Part shown: positions 46,645 to 56,312 of the stretch, one piece after another
Position numbering within the stretch: the first letter of the stretch is position 1
Layout: every line of letters starts with the position of its first letter
Assembly (NCBI RefSeq): GCF_000369805.1
Contig: NZ_KB850224.1
Location: 3,452,460-3,516,459 of the forward strand
DNA: 64,000 nt
Source: Acinetobacter sp. NIPH 2100
GTDB lineage: Bacteria > Pseudomonadota > Gammaproteobacteria > Pseudomonadales > Moraxellaceae
Direction of reading: 5' to 3'
Notes under the pieces: generated by a model
Seen by the model: the letters and a program-made list of their open reading frames with translations, nothing else
Told to the model about the DNA's origin: nothing
Databases searched by the model: none
Translations under genes and position numbers: made by a program

Positions 46645-47097
46645 ATGCAACTCAATAAGTTTACTGATTATGCACTCAGAATTCTGATGTATGTCGCTCG
46701 TCCGAGTGATGTACCTTATACGATTGCAGATATCGCAGAAGACTTGCATGTATCGCAAAATCACTTGGTAAAAGTCGTTCACTTCATGGGTAAACAACAC
46801 TGGATTGTCACCATTCGTGGTAAAGGCGGTGGCCTGCGCCTTAATCCGGAAGCCAAGAATCTGAAATTAGGTGCAATTGTTCGAACCTTACAAGGCAATC
46901 ATCAAATAGTTGAGTGTAATACTCCACCTTGTGTACTCCGCGCCAACTGCGGGCTGAAAGGAATTTTAGACCAAGCGTTAGAATGCTTTTATCAAAGCCT
47001 TGATCAATATACGCTAGGTGAAGTGATCCAGCACGGCATTCTCCCCTCTTCGACACGCTCGAATATCGATTTTTTAGAACTGATTCAGAAAGCTTAA
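46645..47097 (+). CDS. nsrR: NsrR, NO-sensing Rrf2-family repressor
   Basis: 150 residues. N-terminal winged helix MQLNKFTDYALRILMYVA with the recognition helix HVSQNHLVKVVHFM, and a [2Fe-2S]/[4Fe-4S] cluster site with C91, C96 and C102 (VECNTPPCVLRANC), the same numbering as in E. coli NsrR. Lies directly after hmp. Confidence 0.93.
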   Translation: MQLNKFTDYALRILMYVARPSDVPYTIADIAEDLHVSQNHLVKVVHFMGKQHWIVTIRGKGGGLRLNPEAKNLKLGAIVRTLQGNHQIVECNTPPCVLRANCGLKGILDQALECFYQSLDQYTLGEVIQHGILPSSTRSNIDFLELIQKA

Positions 47098-47116
47098 GCT
47101 TTGCAACAGATGAGGA

Positions 47117-47146
47117 TTCGCACGAACGGCTCACATCCTTTATAAT
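47117..47146 (+). promoter_or_regulatory. Putative engB promoter
   Basis: TTCGCA (47117-47122), 18 bases, TATAAT (47141-47146), 34 bases before the engB start. The -10 is perfect, the -35 weak. Confidence 0.45.
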
Positions 47147-47180
47147 AGTCGTTGCTATTCCTATTCAAAAGTAAGCTTCT

Positions 47181-47957
47181 ATGCGCCGCAGTGAAAAATC
47201 GAAAGACACCAAAGCCAAACTCGCACCTAAACAAAAAATCAGTTATGAAAAAAAGGCTGACCCTGCATTAACTGAGTATGCAGTACAGTCTTTAACTTGG
47301 TTACGCCAAGCTGAATTTTTGATGAGTGCGCCAAAACTGGCTTTATGCGTAGAAGATACAGGCTATGAAATTGCATTTGCAGGTCGTTCTAATGCGGGTA
47401 AATCAAGTGCAATCAATGCATTAACCAATCAAAAACAACTTGCACGCGCCTCAAAAAGACCGGGCCGTACCCAAATGATCAACTTTTTCAGCTTGGGTAA
47501 TCCAGATCAACGCTTGGTCGACTTACCTGGTTATGGTTATGCAGCTGTGCCTGAAGCGATGAAAATCGTGTGGCAGAAAGAACTGGAAAATTACCTGATC
47601 CATCGCAAAAGCTTACAAGGCCTGGTGTTATTGATGGACATTCGTCATCCTTTACAACACTTTGACTTGATGATGTTGGAATGGGCACATTCACGTCATT
47701 TATTTGTACATATCCTGCTGACCAAGGCAGATAAGTTGAACCGTGGTCCAGCCAACGAAGTTTTATTCGATGTAAAACAGCAATTGAAGAAAATCAAACT
47801 CGATTTCTCGATTCAACTGTTCTCATCACTCAATCGTATTGGCCTAGAAGAACTGGCAACTGTCATGGCTGGCCGTTTGAATTACACCCTTGATCAACCG
47901 ACGGAATTTGACCTTAGCCAAATCCCTGAAGCATCAGAAACCGACATTCAAGAATAA
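47181..47957 (+). CDS. engB: EngB/YihA ribosome-biogenesis GTPase
   Basis: 258 residues: G1 GRSNAGKSS (68-76), G2 region [13 protein letters not shown]3 DLPGYG, G4 TKADK. Essential GTPase for large-subunit assembly. About 40 residues longer at the N-terminus than the usual 200-210, with a lysine-rich start ([18 protein letters not shown]); no better-placed internal start with a ribosome-binding site was seen, so it is kept. Confidence 0.92.
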   Translation: MRRSEKSKDTKAKLAPKQKISYEKKADPALTEYAVQSLTWLRQAEFLMSAPKLALCVEDTGYEIAFAGRSNAGKSSAINALTNQKQLARASKRPGRTQMINFFSLGNPDQRLVDLPGYGYAAVPEAMKIVWQKELENYLIHRKSLQGLVLLMDIRHPLQHFDLMMLEWAHSRHLFVHILLTKADKLNRGPANEVLFDVKQQLKKIKLDFSIQLFSSLNRIGLEELATVMAGRLNYTLDQPTEFDLSQIPEASETDIQE

Positions 47958-48086
47958 AAAGTGCATTTTATGCATCAAGTTGCATAAAATAATTTTTAAT
48001 TGTCCCGAATTGCTAAACACAAACACTAGGTAGTTTTCATATACTGCTTAGTGTTGGTTCATTGCACTATCGATTAGGACTAAACG

Positions 48087-49031
48087 ATGAAATTACTATC
48101 ATTTGTGAAGAACAAAGTTCTTGGTTCTTCGATTGACTATAAAATCCTCCCACGCAAAGTAAAATTTGACTGGGAAAATACGCCAGTGGATTGGATTCCA
48201 AACCAGCCTTTTGCCAGCTATTTTATTAATGAAATTAACAATATTTTACCTGCTGGTGAGTTTTGGTTTTGCCGTTTATATAACAAAGTCCTTCCAGAAA
48301 TTACCGATGAAAAATTAAAGCAAGACGTTCAAGCCTTTATTCGTCAGGAAGCAATGCATGCCGTTGCCCATACCTCAGCCAATAAAGAATATTTGACGCA
48401 ACGCAATATTGATATTCAGCGTAACCTCGACATCATGGATTTTTTATTTACCAAGGTTTTGGCAGACAAACCTTTTGATAAAGAAATTCCGAAAGCACTC
48501 GAGCATCAGTGGGATTTATTCCGCTTAGGTGTGATTGCAACTGTTGAGCACATGACCTGTGTACTGGGCAAATATGCACTGTACAACAAGCGTTGGGAAG
48601 AACTTGGCGCAGATCCAGAAATGATCGATCTGATTAAATGGCATGGCTCGGAAGAAATTGAGCACCGTACCGTTGCATTTGACCTCTATCGTCATTTGGG
48701 TGGTGGTTATATCGCACGTTACTACATGAGTGTTGCGGTCATTATCGGTGTACTCGGTTTATGGGTAGATGGCGCAGCACATATCATGAGCCAAGATCCT
48801 CGTTTTGCGGACAAGAAACCAAGCTTATTTAAACCGTGGATCTGGATCGAATGGTCGAAGATCGCATTAAAAGACGCTAAAATCTTGCCAGGTCCTGCAT
48901 GGTTGATTGCACAACAGATTGATTACCTGATGCCGTGGTATGACCCTCTCAAAGAAGGCAATACACAAGATGCAGTGAATTATTTGAATAATTCTCCAGC
49001 GGCAAAACGTGCCTTACAACCCGCAGCATAA
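48087..49031 (+). CDS. Predicted metal-dependent hydrolase (COG3687 family)
   Basis: 314 residues; FIRQEAMHAVAHT near 95 and EHQW, EHMTCVLGKY, HGSEEIEHRTVAFDLYRH near 200 supply Glu/His pairs typical of a ferritin-like di-metal hydrolase fold. Substrate unknown. Family members are frequent near fatty acid and lipid genes; here it precedes a symporter and thioesterase. An imperfect dyad lies just upstream at 48022-48055. Confidence 0.8.
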   Translation: MKLLSFVKNKVLGSSIDYKILPRKVKFDWENTPVDWIPNQPFASYFINEINNILPAGEFWFCRLYNKVLPEITDEKLKQDVQAFIRQEAMHAVAHTSANKEYLTQRNIDIQRNLDIMDFLFTKVLADKPFDKEIPKALEHQWDLFRLGVIATVEHMTCVLGKYALYNKRWEELGADPEMIDLIKWHGSEEIEHRTVAFDLYRHLGGGYIARYYMSVAVIIGVLGLWVDGAAHIMSQDPRFADKKPSLFKPWIWIEWSKIALKDAKILPGPAWLIAQQIDYLMPWYDPLKEGNTQDAVNYLNNSPAAKRALQPAA

Positions 49032-49049
49032 ACATGCTTTTATAGAATA

Positions 49050-49079
49050 AAAAAAGCAGGAGTCATCTCCTGCTTTTTT
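49050..49079. terminator. Bidirectional terminator
   Basis: Perfect AAAAAAGCAGGAG / CTCCTGCTTTTTT stem with a TCAT loop between convergent genes. Confidence 0.95.
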
Positions 49080-49092
49080 GCATCCAAGACAA

Positions 49093-50334
49093 TCAACTTG
49101 ATTCAGCTTCTGCCTGTTTTGCGTAGCGATCAACCACCACACTAATCATCATATCGCCCTGTACATTGACCACAGTACGAACTGTATCCAACACACGGTC
49201 AATCGGTAGTAAAATCGCAATTGCCTCCGCAGGCAAACCAACGGACTGTAACACCATAATCATAGTCACCATACCCGCACTCGGAATCCCCGGTGCACCC
49301 AATGAAGCAATCATGGCAGTTAAACAGACAATAATCTGCTGGGTTAAACTCAAATCCAAACCCATCAGGTTTGCAATAAATAAGGCCGCAGCAGCCTCAT
49401 ATAAAGCCGTACCATCCATATTCAGCTGTGTACCTAAAGGAATCACAAAACCTGCGGTTTGCGGTCTCACACCCAAATTTTCTTGTGCACACTTCATACT
49501 CAGCGGCATGGTCGCTGAACTTGAGCTGGTGGCAAATGCCGTGACCAAGGCCGTTCTCGCCCCTCGAAAGAAGGTGATGGGGTCCATACGCCCAAAAATC
49601 CACAACAAAGCAGGTAGCACCACCACGCCATGGAAAATGGTTGTCCCTGTTACCACCGCAGCAAACTCAACCAAACGACTGAGCACCGAGAGATCTTCTG
49701 TGGCGATTAACTTAGCCAATAAAGCAAAAATACCAATTGGCGCAAGCTTCATCACCCAGCCCACTAACATCATCATGATGTCAAAGAATTGCTGGCTGAT
49801 ATTGCGAACTAAGGCAAAACGCTCCCCACCCTTGACCAAAGCCACGCCAAGAAATAAGGCAAATACCACCACAGCAAGAACATTGCCCTCGCTGAATGCC
49901 TTAAATGGATTAATTAAAGTGTTTTGAATAAAAGTGGTGACAAAACTTGATGGTGTTAAGGTATCTGGGGTTTGGTGGTTGTCCATTGCAGCTTGAAACA
50001 GCTGGATATCCACCCCTTTGCCCACATCAAACAGATGCGCACAGCTAATCCCCAAAATAAGTGCCAAAGTAGTGGTGGTCAAACAGCTCAGTGCGGTAAT
50101 TTTCCAGACACGTCCAAACTGCCCGCCTGCCTGTAAGTTGGAAACACCGACCACAATCGAACTAAAAATTAATGGGATCAGTAACATTTTCAACAAACCA
50201 ATGAAAACACTACTTAGGATGCCTAGCCCGTAAAGACTATATTCAACAAATGCAGTTTGCGGATAGGCTATCAATAGAAAACCAAAGGCCACGCCAAGCA
50301 CTGCTGCAATTAAAATTTGTGTATTTAAATTCAT
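49093..50334 (-). CDS. Dicarboxylate/amino acid:cation symporter (GltP/DAACS family)
   Basis: 413 residues; eight helices plus two re-entrant loops. The serine-rich loop FATSSSSATMPLSMKC (near 270) and the motif LNMDGTALYEAAAALFIA (near 310), with Asp for cation/substrate coordination, are hallmarks of the glutamate transporter family. Imports dicarboxylates or acidic amino acids with H+ or Na+; which one is not decidable here. Confidence 0.93.
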   Translation of the reverse strand: MNLNTQILIAAVLGVAFGFLLIAYPQTAFVEYSLYGLGILSSVFIGLLKMLLIPLIFSSIVVGVSNLQAGGQFGRVWKITALSCLTTTTLALILGISCAHLFDVGKGVDIQLFQAAMDNHQTPDTLTPSSFVTTFIQNTLINPFKAFSEGNVLAVVVFALFLGVALVKGGERFALVRNISQQFFDIMMMLVGWVMKLAPIGIFALLAKLIATEDLSVLSRLVEFAAVVTGTTIFHGVVVLPALLWIFGRMDPITFFRGARTALVTAFATSSSSATMPLSMKCAQENLGVRPQTAGFVIPLGTQLNMDGTALYEAAAALFIANLMGLDLSLTQQIIVCLTAMIASLGAPGIPSAGMVTMIMVLQSVGLPAEAIAILLPIDRVLDTVRTVVNVQGDMMISVVVDRYAKQAEAESS

Positions 50335-50420
50335 TGTTTAATGGGTAAACATTTAACTTATCGGTACTATGGCATGCTCATGTTGAAGAATCGAGCAATT
50401 TTTTGTCACATCCTTATGAT

Positions 50421-50447
50421 AAAAAAAGCCATCATAATGATGGCTTT
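50421..50447 (-). terminator. Terminator of tesB
   Basis: On the minus strand AAAGCCATCA / TGATGGCTTT with a 3-base loop, then a T tract (seven A at 50421-50427). Confidence 0.85.
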
Positions 50448-50463
50448 AGTACTGCTTTATTTT

Positions 50464-51336
50464 TTACTGGGTTTCGATTTCTCTGAGCCGAATCAAACCT
50501 TCTTGGACGGTACTACAGACTAATTGTCCATTTTGCCACATCCGCCCAAAGTTCAAGCCACGTGAGCTGGCACTAATTGTTGCTTCCATGTCGTACAGCA
50601 TCCATTCATCCGCACGTAATGGACGATGGAAATAAATGGTGTGATCAATACTGGCACATTGTAAATTTGGCGAAATCCATGACAAACCATGTGGACGTAA
50701 AGCCGTCGTCATCAAGGTAAAGTCTGAATAGAACGCCACAATCGCCTGATGTAATGAAATCTCATCAATATTTTGCGGGATTTGATCATGCGTACGAATG
50801 TAGTGCGCATAAAATGGCGCTTCAGGCTGGGGTTGAAACGGATTAATCAATTGTGTTGGTCTGATTTCCACATGACGTTCACGCATAAAACTGGCACGTA
50901 CATTTTCAGGCACAAAATTAATCAGGCTTTCTTTCAGCTCGTTCTCAGACTTTAATGTGTCTGGTTCAGGATATTCGGGCTCTTTATGTTGATAGTTCAG
51001 GCCTTCTTCTGGGTTGGCAAAAGAGACCATGGCAGAAAAAATAGTACGACCATGCTGAATCGCACGCACCTGTCGACTGGCGAAGCTCTTGCCATCTCTG
51101 AGTGGATCAACTTCATAAATGATCGGTGCATTGACATCACCGCCATACAGGAAATAGGCATGTAAAGAGTGTGCTGGACGATCTGTAGTGTACGATGCCG
51201 CTCTCAAGGCTTGTCCAAGAACCTGCCCACCGAATACTCGCTTGCCTACCAAATTGCGGCTATTGCCCCGAAAAATATGCTCTTCAAGCTTTTCCAGAGT
51301 CAACAGTTCTACCAATTCTTGAGTTAACGCATTCAT
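50464..51336 (-). CDS. tesB: Acyl-CoA thioesterase II
   Basis: 290 residues from ATG 51336 (MNALTQELVELLTLEKLEE), which has GGAAGG 7 bases upstream. An in-frame extension to 51423 adds 29 unsupported residues. Double hot-dog fold; FGGQVLGQALRAA near 43, the catalytic segment with RPLRADEWMLYDMEA and GRMWQNGQLVCSTVQEGLIR near the C-terminus. Divergent from plsB across about 300 bases. Confidence 0.93.
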   Translation of the reverse strand: MNALTQELVELLTLEKLEEHIFRGNSRNLVGKRVFGGQVLGQALRAASYTTDRPAHSLHAYFLYGGDVNAPIIYEVDPLRDGKSFASRQVRAIQHGRTIFSAMVSFANPEEGLNYQHKEPEYPEPDTLKSENELKESLINFVPENVRASFMRERHVEIRPTQLINPFQPQPEAPFYAHYIRTHDQIPQNIDEISLHQAIVAFYSDFTLMTTALRPHGLSWISPNLQCASIDHTIYFHRPLRADEWMLYDMEATISASSRGLNFGRMWQNGQLVCSTVQEGLIRLREIETQ

Positions 51337-51634
51337 GTAATAGCCTTCCAACATCAATGAGGAGAGATCAACCAATCCTTTCAGGGTTGATAATTTTGAT
51401 TGTGCCACAAATTCAAATGACAATGGTCAGGATAAAATGATTCATCCGTCACGATAATGATGTATTGATTATCTTAATATGTATTTATAGCGGCTAAAAA
51501 TACGATTTTTAACGATAAAATCTACCAAATACGCTATATTTTGTCAGAAAATAACATACCGTTTCATGTAAGAATATCGCAGAATGTCGTGTTCATCATG
51601 ACTCGATGTCAGGATTATTATTTAGGAGTTTGTA

Positions 51635-54181
51635 ATGTCCAAGACTGGATTTGGTCAAATGTATCGCCAACTTTCGAGTAAGTTACTTGACCTTGTGGTA
51701 ACCCCACATGTTCTTGGTGAAGTTCCTACAGAATCCACCACTACAGAGCCAAACACAACCGATTCAAATAAGTTAGTTTGCTATGTTTTACAAAATTATT
51801 CGCGTAGTAATGCCTTGGTTGTTGATGGTGAAACCCGCCGTCTCAATTTAAAACCAGCATTAGATCCCTTGAGTTTTGGGAGCTATCAAGAAAAAAATTC
51901 AGTCTTGTTTTTACATCATAACGAAAATAATTTTTTTAATACCCAAACATTCCCCCCTCGCCTGTTACAACTGGTCGAAGCCTTAGAACAAAATGCAGAT
52001 ACCGATATTCAATTGGTCCCTGTGACTGTACTTTGGGGACGTTCACCCGATAAAGAAGATTCTTGGCTCAAATTATTATTCTCAGACACTTGGGCAACAC
52101 CAGGTACAGTCAAACAACTGATGAATATTGGTTTGCATGGTCGCCAGTCTTATTTAGAGTTTCATGAACCGCAATCTTTGCGCGAGTTGGTAGATTATGC
52201 CAAGAGCAACCACCCAAATATTTCGCCAGCAACCTATATTGCCAGTTCTTTAGATACCTATTTAGATCAGCAACGTGAAGTAGTACTTGGTCCTGACTTG
52301 TCAGACCGTCGCAATGTGATGCAATCGGTGGTTAAGTCCGCTGAGGTACAAGATGCCATTCGTCGTGAAAGCATTCAGCATAAAATCAGTATGCTCGAAG
52401 CTGAGCGTCGTGCCATTGGTTATGTCAATGAAATCGTGTCTGACTATTCAGCATCTGCGGTACGTTTTGCCGATATGGCTTTAACCCGTTTATGGACACA
52501 GCTTTATGACGGTGTAGAAGTCCATAATTTCAGTACTGTACGTGAGCTGGCAAAAGACTATGAAATCGTTTATACCCCTTGTCATCGCAGTCACATTGAC
52601 TATTTATTATTGTCCTATGTGATTTATAAACGTGGCTTGATGATTCCATATATTGCCGCTGGTGATAACCTTAACCTTCCATTCGTTGGTCAGTTATTAC
52701 GTGGTGGTGGCGCATTCTTTATTCGTCGTTCTTTCCGCGGAAATGCACTTTATACTTCCGTATTTAAAGAATATTTGTATAGTATTTTATCGCGCAATAC
52801 GCCTATCGAATACTTTATTGAAGGTGGTCGTTCACGTACAGGTCGTTTATTACCACCTAAAACCGGTATGTTGGCGATGACCATTCAAGGTCATTTACGC
52901 GGTCCAGCAAAACCAATCGTCTTTGTACCCACCTATATTGGTTATGAGCGTTTGATGGAAGGCTCTACCTATGTGGGTGAAATGCAAGGCCAACCCAAAG
53001 AAGCGGAGTCCATTTTTGGTATCGTAAAAACCTTACGTAAAATTGAACGTATCTTCGGTAAAGTGCATGTCAACTTTGGTGAGCCTGTATTCCTGAATGA
53101 TATTTTGAAACAACAGGGCGCTGAAAATATTCAAGCGGATACTGCAAGCACCACAGAAATCTCCAATGTCGTTGCAAGCTCAGCCAATCTGATTTTAGAA
53201 AATATCAACCGTGCTGTGGTGATCAACCCAGTGTCATTGCTTTCTTTAATTTTATTGGCAACACCAAAACACACTTTAGATGAAGAAATTTGCGCGAAGC
53301 AACTCGACATTTACCGCGATTTGGCAACGCAACGACCATATGATGAGCGCACACAAGTCACGTCATTGTCAGGCAAAGAGATTATTGCTTACGGCCTTAA
53401 GCTCAAGCTCATCAAACGTGTACAACATGTGTTAGGCGATATTATTGCGATTGAAGATAATCAAGCTGTATTACTGACCTATTTCCGCAACAATATTTTG
53501 CACGCCTTTGTTTTACCATCGTTAGTGGCTTCTTTGGTTGAGCACAATGGTAAAATTCATAAGAATGATTTAAGCAACGTGATCCGTACTTTGTACCCGT
53601 TCTTAAAAGCTGAGTTATTTATGAAATGGCAACCTGCTGAATTGCAAAAGCAGATTGATAATTATATTGATGCTTTGGTTCAAATTGGTTTGATTTTCCA
53701 AGATCATGACGGCAATTTATTCAGCCCGACACCAAACAGCGAAGAGCATCAAAAGCTAGTCACTTTAGCGCTGCCAGTAAAGCAGAGTTTAGAACGCTAC
53801 TACATGACGCTTGCACTGATTACTCAGCGTGGTTCAGGCAATATTTCAACCAAACAAGTTGAAGAGCTTAGTCACCTGTTAGGTCAACGCTTATCGGTGT
53901 TGTATGAGTTCAACTCACCAGAGTTCTTCGATAAAGCGTTATTCCAAAGCTTTATTAAAGTACTGACTCAGCAAAATTATATTCGTAATAATGAGCAAGG
54001 TTTCATTGAATATGATGATAACTTTAGTGAAATGGCGGCAGGTGCACAGCTGGTCTTAGACGAGACCACGCTCCAAATGTTGCAGCACATCACCACATTT
54101 AGCGATGAAGAGTTAGCAGAAGCATTAGAGGCTATGGCGTCTCAACAAGCCAAGCGCCGCTTAAAACGCAAGAAAGCTTAA
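51635..54181 (+). CDS. plsB: Glycerol-3-phosphate 1-O-acyltransferase PlsB
   Basis: 848 residues. The acyltransferase HX4D motif is H317-RSHI-D322 (CHRSHIDYLLL), followed by GGGAFFIRRSFRGN and FIEGGRSRTGRLLPPKTGM, then FVPTYIGYERLMEG. First committed step of phospholipid synthesis at the inner membrane. AGGAG precedes the ATG by 7 bases. Length is slightly greater than the 807 residues of E. coli, mostly in the C-terminal region. Confidence 0.97.
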   Translation: MSKTGFGQMYRQLSSKLLDLVVTPHVLGEVPTESTTTEPNTTDSNKLVCYVLQNYSRSNALVVDGETRRLNLKPALDPLSFGSYQEKNSVLFLHHNENNFFNTQTFPPRLLQLVEALEQNADTDIQLVPVTVLWGRSPDKEDSWLKLLFSDTWATPGTVKQLMNIGLHGRQSYLEFHEPQSLRELVDYAKSNHPNISPATYIASSLDTYLDQQREVVLGPDLSDRRNVMQSVVKSAEVQDAIRRESIQHKISMLEAERRAIGYVNEIVSDYSASAVRFADMALTRLWTQLYDGVEVHNFSTVRELAKDYEIVYTPCHRSHIDYLLLSYVIYKRGLMIPYIAAGDNLNLPFVGQLLRGGGAFFIRRSFRGNALYTSVFKEYLYSILSRNTPIEYFIEGGRSRTGRLLPPKTGMLAMTIQGHLRGPAKPIVFVPTYIGYERLMEGSTYVGEMQGQPKEAESIFGIVKTLRKIERIFGKVHVNFGEPVFLNDILKQQGAENIQADTASTTEISNVVASSANLILENINRAVVINPVSLLSLILLATPKHTLDEEICAKQLDIYRDLATQRPYDERTQVTSLSGKEIIAYGLKLKLIKRVQHVLGDIIAIEDNQAVLLTYFRNNILHAFVLPSLVASLVEHNGKIHKNDLSNVIRTLYPFLKAELFMKWQPAELQKQIDNYIDALVQIGLIFQDHDGNLFSPTPNSEEHQKLVTLALPVKQSLERYYMTLALITQRGSGNISTKQVEELSHLLGQRLSVLYEFNSPEFFDKALFQSFIKVLTQQNYIRNNEQGFIEYDDNFSEMAAGAQLVLDETTLQMLQHITTFSDEELAEALEAMASQQAKRRLKRKKA

Positions 54182-54193
54182 GCATAGAAAATA

Positions 54194-54303
54194 AATCCTC
54201 CCAAACCCTCCTTTTTCAAAGGAGGGAGTTTCAGACATCTAAAATTCTCTTAGATTCCCAATATTCCCCTCTTTTTTAAAGAGGGGTTAGGGGAGATTTT
54301 AAA
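54194..54303. repeat. Composite intergenic inverted repeat (REP/MITE-like)
   Basis: Two short hairpins, CCCTCCTTT-N-AAAGGAGGG (54206-54226) and CCCCTC-TTTTTTAAA-GAGGGG (54266-54286), are bracketed by related outer arms: AAATCCTCCCAAACC on the left and, reversed, GGTTAGGGGAGATTT on the right. The whole is thus one imperfect palindrome of about 110 bp. Such CCTCCC/AAACCCTC elements are common between genes in Acinetobacter from memory; copy number here cannot be checked. Confidence 0.7.
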
Positions 54304-54369
54304 TCAGTCATCACAAAATTATGATTCACTGATTAATATTACAACTTCGGTTGCCTTTTTCTTTCATGA

Positions 54370-55350
54370 TTATCTGCGGCACTCTAAATATTTTGGATCA
54401 TCCAAACATCTTAAGCGTTTGATCAACTCGACAAAATAAGCATCGTAATAGCCCGAATCGACATAACGATTTCGAATCTTGGCAACCATCGCTTCATAGC
54501 CTTGCTTTTCAAAGTTTGATACATCAGCCCAATAATAAGCTGGTAAATGATTTTCCCACTGCATCGCTTGTGCAGCCAAAATATGACTATTATTGACAAA
54601 CCAAGCTCTAATCTTATGTCCAAAACCTGCAGGATACGCTTGCGGACGAATCACCACATTTACAGCAAAATAAGCGACAGGAAAATTGACCACTTGAGTC
54701 GACTCACCAAACTCTTTTTTTAAGTTATAAGGCAGTACGCCATAAGCAGGTGCAGCCAAAATATCAATTTTCTTCTGCTTAAACGATTCAATCGCATTGG
54801 CAAAATCAATATAAATTGGTTTTGCTCCGACACTTTGCACCAAAGCCTGTTGCGGTGGATTATCTGCGAGTATCCCGATTGTTTTATTCTTTAACTGAGA
54901 GACTTTGCTGATTTGCTGAGTATTCATGATCATATATGCGGTGCCAATAGGAATCATCCCAACCACTTCATAATTGCTGCTGATCATTCGTTTTTCGATA
55001 TTTGAATTATTCAGCAGTTGCAGAAACACCCGCGCAATACGATTATTGGGAATCAGACCAATCCCCCCCGTTGTTCCCATAAAACGGTTATAACGATAGG
55101 TATTAAAATTGGATGCTACCAAGCCCGAACATTTACGCTGATCAAATGCTTGTATCGCCTCACTTTCATTCTTAAATGTTTGTAGTTTTAACTGAACTTG
55201 ATTCTGCAATGCATACAGACGAATGTCTTGCAAACGACGACTAATATCACCCTGAGTACTTAAAGGATCAAACACGCACCATGTCTGCTCAACAGCCCAA
55301 CTCGCTGTCGTGATCAATCCCAGTAAGATCATGCAAATTATTTTTCTCAT
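54370..55350 (-). CDS. AdeT1/2-family putative solute-binding protein
   Basis: 326 residues. Signal peptide MRKIICMILLGLITTASWA, then a periplasmic-binding fold with TWCVFDPLSTQGDISRRLQDI near 24, KCSGLVASNFNTYRYNRFMG near 75, and KNKTIGILADNPPQQALVQSV near 155. Pairs of Cys (25, 73; 315, 323) could make disulfides. Such Acinetobacter proteins were named AdeT and reported in aminoglycoside resistance, though the fold is that of a substrate-binding protein, not a pump. No permease gene adjoins. Confidence 0.75.
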   Translation of the reverse strand: MRKIICMILLGLITTASWAVEQTWCVFDPLSTQGDISRRLQDIRLYALQNQVQLKLQTFKNESEAIQAFDQRKCSGLVASNFNTYRYNRFMGTTGGIGLIPNNRIARVFLQLLNNSNIEKRMISSNYEVVGMIPIGTAYMIMNTQQISKVSQLKNKTIGILADNPPQQALVQSVGAKPIYIDFANAIESFKQKKIDILAAPAYGVLPYNLKKEFGESTQVVNFPVAYFAVNVVIRPQAYPAGFGHKIRAWFVNNSHILAAQAMQWENHLPAYYWADVSNFEKQGYEAMVAKIRNRYVDSGYYDAYFVELIKRLRCLDDPKYLECRR

Positions 55351-55475
55351 GTATCACCTTTACGCCTCGCCGCAAACCATGTGCTCAATTCAGGCGGTTC
55401 CTTTACGGAATCTGTTCGTATTTTAGATTCAAAATACATACCAACTATTTAAACTTTCTTTACAGTGTAATCTAA

Positions 55476-56294
55476 TTATTTTTCATTACTATGTACCAAC
55501 AAGGCTGCTGCATAGTCATTAAAGCAAATCAAATGGTCAAATTGAAAGCCTGTGTCACCCAAGCGTGTGGCGTAGATTTGCTTACCCGTGTGTTGCTCTG
55601 ACAATAGTTTTAAATGCGGTAAATTTAATTGCTGCTGAAACCACAACAGAATTTCATGCATCGGTAAAGGCGTATTATTGGTGATGAGATAACTCTTTTC
55701 CACTTTAGATAAATTAACTAATCGTGCCAAAAACTTTGCTAAATCATCAATATGAATACGATTACTAAAATGAATCGCTGGATATGTTGCTGTTTGTTCG
55801 GCCAGCTTGGTTAACCGTACAATCGATGTACCATAAATTCCTGTAGGACGAACAATAACACTCTGCTTTGGATAATGCGCCTGCCAAAGTAACTCCATCT
55901 TCCGCAGGATCTGCCCTTGCTCATCAGCAGGCTGTATCGGCGATTCATCATCAATTCGCTCTCCTGCATTTTCACCATAAACACGGGTAGACGAAACTAT
56001 AATGATGCGTTGTACAGGATGCGCTTTGAGTGCGTGTACAATTGGCTCAACGCTATCCAAATAGGTCTGTTGATATGCCTCAATACCACTTTGTGCAGGT
56101 GCAAGTAATACATATACCATCTCAACAGGCGGTAGCACAGTTAAATCAAGTTGCTGGATGTCCTGAGTATAATGCGTCGCGTAACAATCTGTTTTTTCAC
56201 TGCGACTAATTGTGCTAATGTGGTGACCTTGCTCAAATAAGTGTTTAGCGACACGCTGAGATGTTTTACCATAACCAATAAATAAAATATGCAT
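55476..56294 (-). CDS. NAD(P)-dependent epimerase/dehydratase family protein (YeeZ-like)
   Basis: 272 residues from ATG 56294 (MHILFIGYGKTSQRVAKHL); AAAGG lies 5 bases upstream; a GTG two codons earlier is in frame. Rossmann motif GYGKTSQ (compare GxGxxGxxxA), then IIVSSTRVYGENAG with the catalytic Ser and Tyr pattern, and IVRPTGIYGTSIVRL. Substrate unknown. Divergent from recG, 18 bases apart. Confidence 0.85.
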   Translation of the reverse strand: MHILFIGYGKTSQRVAKHLFEQGHHISTISRSEKTDCYATHYTQDIQQLDLTVLPPVEMVYVLLAPAQSGIEAYQQTYLDSVEPIVHALKAHPVQRIIIVSSTRVYGENAGERIDDESPIQPADEQGQILRKMELLWQAHYPKQSVIVRPTGIYGTSIVRLTKLAEQTATYPAIHFSNRIHIDDLAKFLARLVNLSKVEKSYLITNNTPLPMHEILLWFQQQLNLPHLKLLSEQHTGKQIYATRLGDTGFQFDHLICFNDYAAALLVHSNEK

Positions 56295-56312
56295 ACACAC
56301 CTTTGAGCAGAG

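Noticed and set aside
48022..48055. Imperfect inverted repeat (10 of 12) around TATACT before the metal-dependent hydrolase
   Set aside because: Spacing and arms are too loose to call an operator; a suitable -35 is not present.
50341..50523. 60-aa plus-strand frame between the symporter and tesB
   Set aside because: It reads through the tesB terminator hairpin and into the tesB 3' end; no start signal.
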